Source of the DNA: Pseudomonas sp.
Lineage (GTDB): Bacteria > Pseudomonadota > Gammaproteobacteria > Pseudomonadales > Pseudomonadaceae
NCBI RefSeq assembly: GCF_030684895.1
Contig: NZ_JAUXXP010000038.1
Span: 51,986 to 115,985, forward strand
DNA: 64,000 bases
Reading direction: 5' to 3'
The notes under the pieces are model-generated. The model was not told where the DNA came from. It ran no database searches and saw nothing but the letters and a program-made list of their open reading frames with translations. The position numbers and the translations under genes were made by a program. Shown here piece after piece: positions 1 to 12,257 of the stretch. Position 1 is the first letter of the stretch. The number at the start of each line of letters is the position of its first letter.

Positions 1-640
1 GAACCTTGCCGATGTCCGAACCCATCGGGCTGATCGTCGCTTCAGCGATATACACACCCGGATCACTGGCGGCAGCCTGCAGCACCTTATCCAGCGCGCC
101 ATCACCCTCGCCTTTGGCCATCAGCGCACGCACACGGGAGTCCTGCCGATTGAGGTGACGCGTCAGGCGCTCGCCTTGCGCATCGAGGTACACCGCAAAT
201 AGCACTGCCGGATTGCGATGAGCACCGCGCACCAACTCGGTCAACGCCGGCACATCAGCGTCCCAGATCGCCTTCGGCGCAACCGCCGAGAGCAGCTGCG
301 CCAACTCATCCGCCGAACGCTTGAGGTTGCTATCCAGAACCCCACGAATCTGCGCCTGCTCCTCGGCCAATCTGCTGGATAGGCCTTTAGCCAACTGCGC
401 CTGAGTACTGGCAGAAAGGCTGTCCAGGCCGCCACGCACCTCATCTCCGGCCTTGGTCAGCTCACCCACCAGGCGCGCTGTATCGGCCTGCATGCCTTTG
501 GCCAAATCCGCCTCCAGCGTCGCCACCGTAGTGCGGGTCAAGGCCACAGCCACAACCACCTGCACCAACAGGGCCACGCCCAGCGCGAGAAACACCGGCA
601 ATAGCAAGCGACTGCGCAACACAGAAATAATGGCAAACAC
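1..640 (-). CDS. membrane sensor, probable methyl-accepting chemotaxis protein, N-terminal part (truncated by window edge)
   Basis: This is the first ~213 residues of a longer protein whose C-terminus lies outside the window. A GTG at 640 is chosen because AGGAG (649-653) stands 8 bases upstream. The protein opens with one strong membrane helix (about residues 12-34), followed by a periplasmic helical region rich in Ala, Gln and Glu. A Cache/PAS-like stretch with the motif FAVYLDAQG follows. A membrane helix plus an extracytoplasmic sensing domain is what chemotaxis transducers start with, and some pseudomonads are remembered to have a transducer beside purA. The signalling domain is not visible, so a histidine kinase or cyclase output cannot be excluded. 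Confidence 0.6.
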   Translation of the reverse strand, partial: MFAIISVLRSRLLLPVFLALGVALLVQVVVAVALTRTTVATLEADLAKGMQADTARLVGELTKAGDEVRGGLDSLSASTQAQLAKGLSSRLAEEQAQIRGVLDSNLKRSADELAQLLSAVAPKAIWDADVPALTELVRGAHRNPAVLFAVYLDAQGERLTRHLNRQDSRVRALMAKGEGDGALDKVLQAAASDPGVYIAEATISPMGSDIGKV

Positions 641-736
641 GGCAGACACTCCTGACAACGGTAATGCCTATAACGGCGGGAAAGCTGATTTATAAAGGCT
701 AGCCCGGATATTTTTACGTGGGCCAGAAACGACAAA

Positions 737-756
737 GGGCCGCCAATTGGCGACCC
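737..756 (-). terminator. probable intrinsic terminator after purA
   Basis: On the minus strand a GGG-rich stem built around the perfect palindrome CGCCAATTGGCG closes with CCC. It is followed by a T-rich stretch (TTTGTCGTTT). It starts about 20 bases after the purA stop codon and would end the long leftward transcript. Confidence 0.55.
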
Positions 757-777
757 CCTGTGCACTGCCTGTGACTA

Positions 778-3325
<2,548 letters not shown>

Positions 3326-3362
3326 TTCGCCATTCCCCTCTTGAACCGGGCGGCACAAGCCT

Positions 3363-3548
3363 TCAGTGAAGCCAATAAAGGACGGTTGTGCCCAGCAGCA
3401 TGCTGGCCAACCCCAGCAGACGCAGCTGCCTGTCTGACAGCTGCGTCAGTTGTAAAAGCGTGTCACGCCAATGGCGCGGACACAGGAAGGGCAGGATGCC
3501 TTCCAGCACCAGCACGAGACACAACGCGATGCCTAATTCCTGCCACAT
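3363..3548 (-). CDS. small inner-membrane protein, DUF2065 family
   Basis: This 61-residue protein starts [17 protein letters not shown]. It has two hydrophobic helices (about residues 5-20 and 40-58) around a short charged loop, [19 protein letters not shown]. The size, two-helix topology and position between hflC and hisZ match the DUF2065 family, whose function is unknown. The ATG at 3548 is used because the longer reading frame upstream runs through an intrinsic terminator. A GGGAAG ribosome site precedes it. Its constant place next to hflKC suggests a role in membrane protein quality control, but that is inference from position only. Confidence 0.85.
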   Translation of the reverse strand: MWQELGIALCLVLVLEGILPFLCPRHWRDTLLQLTQLSDRQLRLLGLASMLLGTTVLYWLH

Positions 3549-3563
3549 GCTTCCCACAGACGC

Positions 3564-3587
3564 AAAAAAGCCGGGATTTTCCCGGCT
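3564..3587 (-). terminator. strong intrinsic terminator between hflC and the DUF2065 gene
   Basis: On the minus strand a perfect 8-bp stem (AGCCGGGA with TCCCGGCT, loop of three) is followed directly by six T residues. It lies upstream of the DUF2065 gene start at 3548, so transcription from hflKC should largely stop before DUF2065, hisZ and purA. Those genes then need read-through or their own promoter. Confidence 0.85.
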
Positions 3588-3615
3588 GCCGCATGATACC
3601 ACGTTTTCCACAAGG

Positions 3616-3645
3616 ATCACCCCGGCGGCTGCCCGCCGGGGTGAT
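3616..3645. repeat. 13-bp perfect GC-rich hairpin just after hflC
   Basis: The arms ATCACCCCGGCGG and CCGCCGGGGTGAT are exact complements around a CTGC loop. The element begins three bases past the hflC stop codon. There is no T-run beside it, so it is more likely a 3'-end stabiliser or pause element than the terminator itself, which lies ~30 bases further on. Confidence 0.7.
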
Positions 3646-3648
3646 GAC

Positions 3649-4518
3649 TTAAGGCTTGGACTTCTCCAGATAGCGGAAGAAGTCGCTGCTCGGATCTAGC
3701 ACCAGCACGTCACGCTTATCGGCGAAGCTCTCGCGATAAGCCCTCAGGCTGCGATAGAACGAGTAGAACTCCTGGTCCATGCCATAAGCCTTGGAATAGA
3801 TCGCCGCGGCCTGGGCATCACCCTCACCGCGCAGCTCTTCAGCCTGACGGTAGGCATCGGCCAGCAACACACGGCGCTGACGGTCGGCGTCGGCGCGAAT
3901 ACCCTCGGCCAGCTCCTTACCCTTGGCGCGGTGCTCGCGAGCCTCACGCTCACGCTCGGAGCTCATGCGATCAAACACGCTGCGGTTGACTTCCTTCGGC
4001 AGGTCGATGGCCTTGACGCGCACGTCCACCACCTCGATGCCCAGCTCTTTCTGCGCAGCACGATTCAATGAGGCGGTCACATCTGCCATCAGCGCATCGC
4101 GCTCACCCGACACCGACTCATGCAAGGTGCGCTTACCGAACTGGTCACGCAGCGACGCCTCAAGGCGACGCGCCAAACGCTCGTCGGCAATCTGCTTCAT
4201 ACCGGAAGTCGCGGTGTAGAAACGCTCGGCGTCCAGCACTCGCCACTTGGCGAAGGCGTCAACCATCAGCGCTTTCTTTTCCAGCGTAAGGAAACGCGAG
4301 CTGGTGGAGTCCAGAGTCAGCAGACGCGCATCGAACTTACGCACCTGGTTAACGTACGGAATCTTCACATGCAGGCCCGGCTGCACGTCCGGCTGCACGA
4401 TACGACCGAACTGCAACAGCACCGCACGCTCAGTCTGCGAGACGATATAGAAGCTGTTCCAGGCGACCAGCGCCAGCACCACGCCAACAATAAGGGCGAT
4501 CAGCGATTTATTGCTCAT
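3649..4518 (-). CDS. hflC: HflC, SPFH-domain modulator of FtsH protease
   Basis: HflC forms with HflK a large inner-membrane cage around the FtsH protease and tunes its degradation of membrane proteins. The 289-residue product has an N-terminal membrane anchor (about residues 5-25). This is followed by an SPFH/band-7 domain (FYIVSQTERAVLLQFGRI onwards) and a long charged coiled coil (about 190-250) with the ERxREA pattern. The ATG at 4518 shares one base with the hflK stop (TGATG), which implies translational coupling. Confidence 0.97.
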   Translation of the reverse strand: MSNKSLIALIVGVVLALVAWNSFYIVSQTERAVLLQFGRIVQPDVQPGLHVKIPYVNQVRKFDARLLTLDSTSSRFLTLEKKALMVDAFAKWRVLDAERFYTATSGMKQIADERLARRLEASLRDQFGKRTLHESVSGERDALMADVTASLNRAAQKELGIEVVDVRVKAIDLPKEVNRSVFDRMSSEREREAREHRAKGKELAEGIRADADRQRRVLLADAYRQAEELRGEGDAQAAAIYSKAYGMDQEFYSFYRSLRAYRESFADKRDVLVLDPSSDFFRYLEKSKP

Positions 4519-5675
4519 CAACGGCTCTCCCTTGTACGCAGCTCAACCTGACGCGGATCGATGGTGACCCGCGAGCCGGCGTCTGCAGTACTCGCAGAGC
4601 CAGATATCGAGCTAGGCGCAGACGAGCTGCGACCATCAATCATCTTGTCCAGCGGCAGATAAAGCAGGTTGTTCTGCCCCTTGTCGCCCGTCACCAGCAC
4701 CTTGCTGGTATTGGTCATCAGCTCTTGCATGGTATCCAGATACAGACGCTCGCGAGTGACCTCAGGCGCCTTGCGGTACTCGGTGACCAATGCAGTGAAG
4801 CGATCCGCCTCACCCTGTGCGCGAGAAACCACTTCATCACGGTAACCGTTGGCATCCTCAATCAGGCGCTGTGCCTGACCACGGGCTTCCGGCACCACGC
4901 CATTGGCGTAGGTTTCCGCCTGATTCTTCTCACGCTGCTCGTCTTCACGGGCGCGGATCACGTCGTCGAAGGCTTCCTGTACTTCGCGCGGCGCCGCCGC
5001 ACTCTGCAGGTTGACCTGAGTAACCGTGATGCCGGTACGGTAGTTGTCGAGGAAACGCTGCAAGCGATCCTTGACCTCACTGGCCATCAGCTCACGACCT
5101 TCGGTCAGCACCTGATCCATCTCGGTGGAACCCACCACGTGACGCACGGCACTGTCAGTCGCATGCTGCAGACTGACTTCCGGCTGATCAACGTTGAGGA
5201 CGAAATCCTGCAAGTTGCTGACCCGGTATTGCACGGTCAACGGCACTTCGATGATGTTCTCGTCCTCGGTCAACATCTGCCCCTGTTTGCTGTACGCACG
5301 CTCGCGGGTGACGTTTTCCTGGAACTTGCGATCAATCGGCGGGAAATAGATATTCAGGCCCGGACCGACTGTTTCGTAGTATTTGCCGAAGCGCAGCACC
5401 ACGGCCTGCTCCTGCTCATCAACGACATAGATCGCGCTGTACAGCCAGACTGCAGCCAACAGCCCCAGGCCCACAAACAGCAAACCGAAGCCGCCGCCAT
5501 TGCCCGAGCCAGTCTCGCTGCCTCGTTTCTTGCCGCCACCGAACAGCCCATTCAGGCTCTCCTGCAGCTTGCGGAAGGCCTCATCGATATCCGGCGGCCC
5601 CTTGCGATCACCGTTCTTACGGCCACCCCATGGATCCTGATTATTCGAGTTGCCACCCGGCTCATTCCAAGCCAT
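4518..5675 (-). CDS. hflK: HflK, SPFH-domain modulator of FtsH protease
   Basis: HflK is the partner of HflC in the FtsH-regulating complex at the inner membrane. The 385-residue product starts MAWNEPGGN and has a Gly/Asn-rich cytoplasmic leader. One membrane helix lies near residues 77-97, and an SPFH domain follows (VVDEQEQAVVLRFG). Next come a helical region and a low-complexity Ser-rich tail. The ATG at 5675 has GGAGAG upstream and matches the conserved N-terminus; the frame runs further upstream but without family similarity. It is coupled to hflC by an overlapping stop/start and lies downstream of hflX. Confidence 0.97.
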   Translation of the reverse strand: MAWNEPGGNSNNQDPWGGRKNGDRKGPPDIDEAFRKLQESLNGLFGGGKKRGSETGSGNGGGFGLLFVGLGLLAAVWLYSAIYVVDEQEQAVVLRFGKYYETVGPGLNIYFPPIDRKFQENVTRERAYSKQGQMLTEDENIIEVPLTVQYRVSNLQDFVLNVDQPEVSLQHATDSAVRHVVGSTEMDQVLTEGRELMASEVKDRLQRFLDNYRTGITVTQVNLQSAAAPREVQEAFDDVIRAREDEQREKNQAETYANGVVPEARGQAQRLIEDANGYRDEVVSRAQGEADRFTALVTEYRKAPEVTRERLYLDTMQELMTNTSKVLVTGDKGQNNLLYLPLDKMIDGRSSSAPSSISGSASTADAGSRVTIDPRQVELRTRESR

Positions 5676-5771
5676 AGCGCTCTCCATCTGATAAAGCAAA
5701 GACGCGCCCACGGCGCGCCCGCCAATGCTACAGAATGCATGCAACCAGCGGCAAAGTCGCTGATGCAGGCT

Positions 5772-7073
5772 TTATTGCAAAGTGTGTTGCTCGATAAATT
5801 CCTGCGGCTTCAGCCCTTCGCGACTGACCAGCCGATTCAGTTCGATTCGCGGCAAGCGCACGGACAGCAGACTGCTGCCGTCCTCGGTATGCGACTCGCT
5901 TTGTACCGCCCCCAAAGCAAAGAACTGCGCGCGCAAACGCCCCAGGCGCTGCGGCAACTGCAATGTCGCGACAAACAGGTCATTGCCCAACAGCTCGGCA
6001 ATGGCCTGGCGCAGCAACGGCAAGCCACGTCCGTCACGTGCAGAGAGCCAGACCCGCTGCGGCTTGCCATCGGCATCGCGCTGAATCTGCGGCTCCACAC
6101 CCTCGAGCAAATCGAGCTTGTTATACACCTCAAGCATCGGCAGTTCATGGGCACCAATCTCGCCCAGCACCGCCAACACCTGCTCAATCTGCTGATCGCG
6201 CTCAGGCTCGTGGGAGTCGATCACGTGCAGCAGCAGATCGGAATTGCTCGACTCCTCAAGCGTCGCACGGAAAGCCTCGACCAGCTTGTGCGGCAAATGC
6301 CGAATAAATCCCACGGTATCAGCCAGCACAATCGGCCCCAGATCATCCAGTTCCAGACGACGCAGGGTGGGATCGAGGGTGGCGAACAGCTGATCGGCCG
6401 CGTAAACGTCCGATGTGGTCAGGGTATTGAACAGGGTCGACTTGCCGGCGTTGGTGTAGCCCACCAATGACACCGAAGGGATATCCGCACGTTGGCGACC
6501 GCGCCGCGCCTGCTCACGCTGGCTGCGCACCTTTTCCAGCTTCTGCTTGATCTGGCGAATCCGCACGCGCAACAGGCGGCGGTCGGTTTCTAGCTGGGTT
6601 TCACCCGGGCCGCGCAGACCGATACCACCTTTCTGCCGTTCAAGGTGAGTCCAGCCACGTACCAGCCGCGTACTCATATGGTCGAGCTGGGCCAGCTCGA
6701 CCTGCAGCTTGCCTTCATGGGTACGCGCGCGCTGAGCAAAAATGTCGAGGATCAGACCGGTACGGTCCAATACCCGACACTCGAAAGCACGCTCAAGGTT
6801 ACGTTCCTGACTGGGCGTGAGGACGTGATTGAAGATAACCAGATCAGCCTCGACAGCCTTGACCTGATCACGCAGCTCTTCAACTTTGCCACTGCCGATC
6901 AGGTACTTGGCCGTCAGCCGATTGCTCGGAACACTGAGGAACGCGACAGTTTCAGCACCGGCCGAGATGGCCAGCTCCTGAAACTCCTGCGGGTCCTCGC
7001 GCGCCTCGGAATTTTGGCCGTCCAGATGTACCAGAATGGCCCGCTCTCCACCTTCATGGCGCTCGAAGAACAA
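5772..7073 (-). CDS. hflX: ribosome-associated GTPase HflX
   Basis: HflX is a GTPase that binds the 50S subunit and splits stalled or heat-damaged ribosomes. The 433-residue product has the N-terminal HflX domain with the glycine-rich GIGLRGPGETQLE segment, then a G domain. The G domain shows G1 GYTNAGKST, G3 DTVGF and G4 NKLD. The start is a TTG at 7073. It is supported by a near-perfect AGGAGG five bases upstream and by the conserved N-terminus FFERHEGGERA. It begins 14 bases after the hfq stop, so the two genes are co-transcribed. Confidence 0.97.
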   Translation of the reverse strand: MFFERHEGGERAILVHLDGQNSEAREDPQEFQELAISAGAETVAFLSVPSNRLTAKYLIGSGKVEELRDQVKAVEADLVIFNHVLTPSQERNLERAFECRVLDRTGLILDIFAQRARTHEGKLQVELAQLDHMSTRLVRGWTHLERQKGGIGLRGPGETQLETDRRLLRVRIRQIKQKLEKVRSQREQARRGRQRADIPSVSLVGYTNAGKSTLFNTLTTSDVYAADQLFATLDPTLRRLELDDLGPIVLADTVGFIRHLPHKLVEAFRATLEESSNSDLLLHVIDSHEPERDQQIEQVLAVLGEIGAHELPMLEVYNKLDLLEGVEPQIQRDADGKPQRVWLSARDGRGLPLLRQAIAELLGNDLFVATLQLPQRLGRLRAQFFALGAVQSESHTEDGSSLLSVRLPRIELNRLVSREGLKPQEFIEQHTLQ

Positions 7074-7087
7074 TGCAGCCTCCTAAA

Positions 7088-7375
<288 letters not shown>

Positions 7376-7399
7376 TCAATAATTTTAGTAAACCAACAA

Positions 7400-7414
7400 A
7401 CGGCTTAAAGCCGT
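7400..7414 (-). promoter_or_regulatory. small hairpin in an AT-rich hfq leader
   Basis: ACGGCTT and AAGCCGT form a perfect 7-bp stem. On the minus strand it is followed by the T-rich TTGTTGGTTTAC and then an AT-rich run up to the hfq ribosome site. It could attenuate read-through from miaA, and the AT-rich run could hold a separate hfq promoter. No convincing -35/-10 pair was found. Confidence 0.35.
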
Positions 7415-7449
7415 CATACCCCCAAGGATAGACGGCCAACGGCAAGGTC

Positions 7450-8427
7450 TCAGGTCAATATGGAGACCGCTGCCAGGTATTTCAAGGCACGCGGCAGATT
7501 GTCGCAGTCGGCGCTATCGAGCCAGTGCACATCCTGCTGCCAACCACGTAACCAGGTGAACTGTCGCTTGGCCAGCTGGCGCGTGGCGATAATGCCGCGC
7601 TCCTGCATCTGTTCAGCGTCGAGGTTGCCGTCCAGATAATCCCAGACTTGGCGATAACCCACCGCCCGTATAGACGGTAGCCCAACGTGCAAGTCACTTC
7701 GCTGACGCAGGCGTTCGACCTCGGCAACCAGCCCCTGTTCCAACATCAAGCGAAATCGCAGGGCAATTCGCTCATGCAACAGCTGCCTTTGTGCCGGGGC
7801 AATGGCCAATTGCGCCACAGTATAGGGGAATTGCCGCGCTGCCGATGCGCCACCGGCAGTATTTTCTGTCGCCTGGCGCTGGCGATGAACGGTCATGCTC
7901 TGCCCGCTCAGATGATAGACCTCAAGGGCGCGAATCAAGCGCTGCGGGTCATTGGGATGGATACGCGCTGCCGACTCTGGATCGACCGCACGCAGCTCGC
8001 CATGCAGCACCTCCCAACCGTCGGCCTGGGCGCGCGCCTCCAGCTCGGCGCGCAGCGCTGCATCAGCACTGGGCATTTCCGCCAGGCCTTCAAGCAACGC
8101 TTTGAAATACAGCATGGTCCCGCCCACCAGCAACGGAATACGCCCGCGCGCGGTGATCTCGGCCATAGCGGCCAGGGCATCACGACGGAATTCTGCCGCC
8201 GAATAGCTCTCGACCGGGTCACGAATATCGATCAGTCGGTGAGGAAACTCGGCCAGCGTGGCTTTATCCGGCTTGGCCGTGCCGATGTCCATATCACGGT
8301 AAATCAGCGCGGAATCGACGCTGATCAGCTCGCACGGCAGCACCCGTGCCAGCTCGATGGCCAGATCGGTCTTGCCGGCCGCAGTTGGCCCCATCAGGAA
8401 AATCGCCGGAGGCAGGCGCTCGGACAT
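7450..8427 (-). CDS. miaA: tRNA dimethylallyltransferase
   Basis: MiaA transfers a dimethylallyl group to N6 of adenosine 37 in tRNAs that read codons starting with U. The 325-residue product has the P-loop GPTAAGKT near its start. It also carries the [19 protein letters not shown] substrate segment, LVGGTMLY and the tRNA-binding [11 protein letters not shown] region. The ATG at 8427 is chosen; an in-frame TTG two codons upstream is possible, and neither has a strong ribosome site. It lies 29 bases after mutL. Confidence 0.97.
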   Translation of the reverse strand: MSERLPPAIFLMGPTAAGKTDLAIELARVLPCELISVDSALIYRDMDIGTAKPDKATLAEFPHRLIDIRDPVESYSAAEFRRDALAAMAEITARGRIPLLVGGTMLYFKALLEGLAEMPSADAALRAELEARAQADGWEVLHGELRAVDPESAARIHPNDPQRLIRALEVYHLSGQSMTVHRQRQATENTAGGASAARQFPYTVAQLAIAPAQRQLLHERIALRFRLMLEQGLVAEVERLRQRSDLHVGLPSIRAVGYRQVWDYLDGNLDAEQMQERGIIATRQLAKRQFTWLRGWQQDVHWLDSADCDNLPRALKYLAAVSILT

Positions 8428-8456
8428 GCTCAAAAATTCTCTTAGTGGCGCAGCGG

Positions 8457-10355
8457 CTAGCGGCCGCGCAGGAACAGCTTGTCCAGGTCATCCATGCCCA
8501 TCTGCGTCCAAGTCGGCCGCCCATGGTTGCATTGACCGCTGCGCTCGGTGTGCTCCATATCGCGCAGCAAGGCGTTCATTTCCGGCAGGGTCAGGCGCCG
8601 GTTGGCGCGCACCGCGCCGTGGCAGGCCATGGTGCCGAGCAGCTCATTGAGGTGTGCCTGAATGCGGTCGGTAGTGCCGTATTCGAGCAGATCACCCAGC
8701 ACATCCTGCACCAGCCGCGTGGCCTCAGCCTGCTTGAGCAACGCGGGAATCTGGCGGATCGCCAGGGTTTCCGGGCCCAGACGCTGCAGCTCAAAACCCA
8801 AACGCTGGAACCACTCGGCATGTTCTTCGGCGCAATCAGCCTCACGCTGACTCACGGCAATCGACTCCGGCACCAGCAGCGGCTGGCCGCGCAGGCCTTC
8901 ACTGGCCATAGCCACCTTGAGCCGCTCATAGGTGATGCGTTCATGGGCTGCGTGCATATCCACCACCACCAGCCCCTGGACGTTCTCGGCAAGGATATAG
9001 ATGCCCTTGAGCTGGGCGATGGCATAGCCCAGGGGCGGAATATCGCCCTGCGCATCCGGCAGGCCCGCCGGAGCCGGCGCAGTGGCCATCGGCGAGAAGA
9101 ACTCACGATAGGCGCCCTGAGCTTCGGCGGCAGGCAAGGCAGCTTCCGGGCGAGCGCCCTGATAACCGGCGCCTGGCGAACGCCACACCGAGTTGTTGGG
9201 CGCGGGTTGCAGCAGGCTGGCCGCCAGGCCGATTTCACCCTGCGGACCAAACTCGCCGGCAGCCTGGCCGGTAGGACGCAGCATCTCGTTGACCGTTGCC
9301 GGAGCCGCCAGCTGATCTTCCGGGCGCACCTCGCCAAGCGCACGGTGCAGCGTGCCGTAGAGGAAGTCATGCACCATGCGCCCATCGCGGAAACGCACTT
9401 CGTGCTTAGTCGGGTGCACATTGACATCGACCACCGACGGGTCGATTTCCAGAAACAGCACAAAGGTCGGATGGCGGCCATTGAACAGCACATCGCGGTA
9501 AGCCTGGCGCACCGCGTGGGCAACCAGCTTGTCGCGCACCATACGTCCGTTTACATAGAAATACTGCAGGTCAGCCTGGCTCCGGGAAAAGGTCGGCAAG
9601 CCCACCCAGCCCCACAGGTGCAGGCCGTTGCGCTCGATGTCGATGGGCAGCGCCTGCTCGAGAAACGCCGGGCCACACACCGAAGCCACCCGTCGCGCAC
9701 GGCTCTGCTCATCTGGTGCTTCGTGCAAGCCGAGCACGGTCTTGCCGTTGTGGCGCAGATGGAAGGCCACATCGAAGCGCGCCAGGGCCAGGCGCTTGAT
9801 CACTTCCTGCAGGTGATCGAATTCGGTCTTTTCGGTCTTGAGAAACTTGCGCCGCGCCGGGGTGTTAAAAAACAGGTCGCGTACTTCCACCGAAGTGCCA
9901 ACCGGATGCGCGGCGGGCTGCACCCGCGGCTGCATATCACGACCTTCGGTTTCCACCTGCCAGGCCTGCTCAGCACCTTCCGTGCGCGAAGTCAGGGTCA
10001 GGCGCGCCACAGAACTGATCGACGCCAGCGCCTCGCCGCGAAAGCCCAGACTCATCACCTGCTCAAGGTCTTCCAGTTCGCGAATCTTGCTGGTGGCGTG
10101 CCGGGCCAACGCCAGGGGCAGATCATCCGGGGAGATGCCGCTGCCATTGTCACGCACCTTGAGCAGCTTGACGCCGCCCTGCTCGACATCCACTTCGATG
10201 CGTTTGGCGCCGGAATCCAGGCTGTTTTCCAACAGTTCCTTGATCACCGAGGCCGGACGTTCGACCACCTCGCCGGCAGCAATCTGGTTCGCCAGCCGCG
10301 GGCTGAGCAGCTGAATGCGTGCGGTCTCTCTTACTGACGGCTCATGGCTGCTCAT
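8457..10355 (-). CDS. mutL: DNA mismatch repair protein MutL
   Basis: MutL couples mismatch recognition by MutS to strand removal. The 632-residue protein has the N-terminal GHKL ATPase motifs ([25 protein letters not shown]). A Pro/Ala-rich linker (about 340-440) follows, then a C-terminal dimer domain with [12 protein letters not shown]. That last segment matches the metal-binding endonuclease motif of MutL proteins from bacteria lacking MutH-type strand discrimination. The ATG overlaps the amiB stop (ATGA), so the genes are translationally coupled. Confidence 0.98.
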   Translation of the reverse strand: MSSHEPSVRETARIQLLSPRLANQIAAGEVVERPASVIKELLENSLDSGAKRIEVDVEQGGVKLLKVRDNGSGISPDDLPLALARHATSKIRELEDLEQVMSLGFRGEALASISSVARLTLTSRTEGAEQAWQVETEGRDMQPRVQPAAHPVGTSVEVRDLFFNTPARRKFLKTEKTEFDHLQEVIKRLALARFDVAFHLRHNGKTVLGLHEAPDEQSRARRVASVCGPAFLEQALPIDIERNGLHLWGWVGLPTFSRSQADLQYFYVNGRMVRDKLVAHAVRQAYRDVLFNGRHPTFVLFLEIDPSVVDVNVHPTKHEVRFRDGRMVHDFLYGTLHRALGEVRPEDQLAAPATVNEMLRPTGQAAGEFGPQGEIGLAASLLQPAPNNSVWRSPGAGYQGARPEAALPAAEAQGAYREFFSPMATAPAPAGLPDAQGDIPPLGYAIAQLKGIYILAENVQGLVVVDMHAAHERITYERLKVAMASEGLRGQPLLVPESIAVSQREADCAEEHAEWFQRLGFELQRLGPETLAIRQIPALLKQAEATRLVQDVLGDLLEYGTTDRIQAHLNELLGTMACHGAVRANRRLTLPEMNALLRDMEHTERSGQCNHGRPTWTQMGMDDLDKLFLRGR

Positions 10356-11782
10356 GGCTGCGCAGCCAGAGCAGTCGCTGGGATCTGCAAACGCTGACCG
10401 ACCTTAATCACATCACTTGTCAGCGAATTGGCACTGCGCAGCACGACCAGGCTGACCTGGTAACGCTGGGCGATCAGCGCCAGGCTTTCGCCGGAGCTGA
10501 CTACATGTTCGCGCGGGCCGAGGGTAATCTTGCCGTTATCTCGCAACCAGGCCACATGGGTGCCGGGTGGCGGATTTTCATGGAAGAACTGCCTTACGCC
10601 CGTGACAATCGAGCGCGCCAGGGCCTGCTGGTGACTGGCGCTGGACAGTTTGCGGGCTTCATTGGGATTGGAGATAAACCCAGTTTCCACCAGGATCGAC
10701 GGAATATCCGGCGACTTCAGCACCATAAAGCCGGCCTGCTCCACCCGCCGCTTATGCAACGGAGTGACGCGGCCCATATGACCCAGCACCTTGTTGCCGA
10801 CGTTCAGGCTGGACGACAGCGAGGCGGTCATCGACAGGTCGAGCAGCACCCCGGCAAGCATCTTGTCCTTGTCGTCCAGGCTGACATTGCCTGCGCCGCC
10901 GATCAGGTCCGACTGGTTTTCCGCATCCGCCAGCCAGCGCGCGGTTTCCGAAGTGGCACCACGATCTGACAGTGCATACACCGAGGCACCGAATGCCGCC
11001 GCTCGCGGCGCCGCATCGGCGTGGATGGAAACAAACAGGTCGGCGCCCTTCTTGCGGGCAATCTCGGTGCGTTTGCGCAGCGGGATAAAGTAGTCGCCGG
11101 TACGCACCAGCTCGGCGCGGAAGCCCTTTTCGGCATTGACCTGCCGCTGCAGCTCCTTGGCAATCGCCAGGGTCACATGCTTTTCATACTGGCCTTTGAC
11201 CGGCGACAACGCCCCCGGGTCTTCGCCGCCATGGCCCGCATCGATGGCAATCACGATATCGCGCTTGCCATTGGGTATCGGCGTCAGCTTCGGCGGCGCC
11301 TGGGTTGGCGTTACCGGCACCTGCGGCGCAGTGGCCACGGTAGTGGCAGGCAGGCTAGGTGCGGCGCCGCTTTCCTGGTCAAACAGGTCGACGACCAGAC
11401 GATGGCCGTACTGCTGATTGGGCGCCAGGGTAAAGCTCTTCGGCGTGACCGCCGCAGACAGATCGATGACCACACGCAGGTCATCCGGGGTGCGCTGCGC
11501 CGAGCGCACACCCGTGATCGGGGTGTTGCTCAGGGTCAGCTGGTCGAAATTGGTGGCCAGCTTGGCCCCGCTGACATCAATGACGATGCGATTGGGCGAC
11601 GACAGCAGAAATACGCTGTGCTGCACCGGGCCGGACAGGTCAAACACCAGACGGGTGTTATCCGGCGCACGCCACAGCCGCACACTACGCACATCCGACG
11701 CGGCCATTACATCGGCGGCCAGGGCTACCAATGCCACTCCAAGTGCGATGAAACGCGCGCCTATGCGCATAGCCAACCCCAT
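10352..11782 (-). CDS. amiB: N-acetylmuramoyl-L-alanine amidase AmiB
   Basis: AmiB cuts the bond between MurNAc and the stem peptide during daughter-cell separation. The 476-residue product has a cleavable signal peptide ending near VMAAS and an AMIN septal-targeting domain ([18 protein letters not shown]). After a Pro-rich linker comes a zinc amidase_3 domain with [19 protein letters not shown] and [10 protein letters not shown]-terminal LysM-like repeat ([19 protein letters not shown]) binds peptidoglycan. The start at 11782 gives the signal peptide. The frame extends ~90 codons further up, antisense-like, through tsaE, and was rejected. Confidence 0.95.
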   Translation of the reverse strand: MGLAMRIGARFIALGVALVALAADVMAASDVRSVRLWRAPDNTRLVFDLSGPVQHSVFLLSSPNRIVIDVSGAKLATNFDQLTLSNTPITGVRSAQRTPDDLRVVIDLSAAVTPKSFTLAPNQQYGHRLVVDLFDQESGAAPSLPATTVATAPQVPVTPTQAPPKLTPIPNGKRDIVIAIDAGHGGEDPGALSPVKGQYEKHVTLAIAKELQRQVNAEKGFRAELVRTGDYFIPLRKRTEIARKKGADLFVSIHADAAPRAAAFGASVYALSDRGATSETARWLADAENQSDLIGGAGNVSLDDKDKMLAGVLLDLSMTASLSSSLNVGNKVLGHMGRVTPLHKRRVEQAGFMVLKSPDIPSILVETGFISNPNEARKLSSASHQQALARSIVTGVRQFFHENPPPGTHVAWLRDNGKITLGPREHVVSSGESLALIAQRYQVSLVVLRSANSLTSDVIKVGQRLQIPATALAAQP

Positions 11783-11789
11783 AATAAAT

Positions 11790-12257
11790 TCATGCCCCGA
11801 CGGCCAAAGTGGCGCACCAGGTGGTGCCACGTGCGCCCTGCGCCTGCAAACGCAGCGCCCGGCCAGCCCCATGCGGGCTAATGGTAATGTCCAGGTCAGC
11901 CTTTGGCAAAACGCCGGCGCCGCGCTGCGGCCACTCGACCAGACAAAGGGCATCACCTTCGAAGTAATCACGAATGCCGAGAAACTCCAGCTCCTCAGGA
12001 TCGACCAGGCGGTAGAGGTCGAAGTGAAAGGCGCGCAAGGCGCCGACCTCATAGGGCTCTACCAGGGTAAAGGTCGGGCTTTTCACTGCGCCAACATGCC
12101 CCAGCCCGCGAATAATGCCGCGCGACAGGGTGGTTTTGCCGGCACCGAGATCGCCATGCAGATAGATCACACCAACGCCGCCGGTCGCCTCGGCGATACG
12201 CGCGCCCAGCGCCAGCATCGCCTCTTCATCGGCGGCAAACAGTTCTAATTCAGACAC
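11790..12257 (-). CDS. tsaE: tRNA threonylcarbamoyladenosine biosynthesis ATPase TsaE
   Basis: TsaE is the ATPase that, with TsaB and TsaD, completes the t6A modification at A37 of ANN-decoding tRNAs. The 155-residue product has the Walker A motif [13 protein letters not shown], the SPTFTLV switch and the EWPQRG segment of the family. A GTG at 12257 is used because it gives the normal N-terminus and has AGGAG 8 bases upstream. It overlaps the end of nnrD by 13 bases and ends 7 bases before amiB, so it sits inside one operon. Confidence 0.95.
   Translation of the reverse strand: MSELELFAADEEAMLALGARIAEATGGVGVIYLHGDLGAGKTTLSRGIIRGLGHVGAVKSPTFTLVEPYEVGALRAFHFDLYRLVDPEELEFLGIRDYFEGDALCLVEWPQRGAGVLPKADLDITISPHGAGRALRLQAQGARGTTWCATLAVGA

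Noticed and set aside
4725..6470. Plus-strand open frame of 581 codons opposite hflK and hflX
   Set aside because: It mirrors well-conserved genes and has no ribosome site or recognisable domain.
7400..7414. A firm hfq promoter in the AT-rich leader
   Set aside because: Several AT-rich -10-like hexamers occur but none has an acceptable -35 at the right distance.
8346..10337. Plus-strand open frame of 663 codons opposite mutL
   Set aside because: Full overlap with mutL, whose motifs are complete; the translated frame is Gln/His/Arg-rich as shadows usually are.
11783..12052. Extended N-terminus of amiB
   Set aside because: The extension is tsaE antisense-frame sequence of low complexity and would hide the signal peptide.
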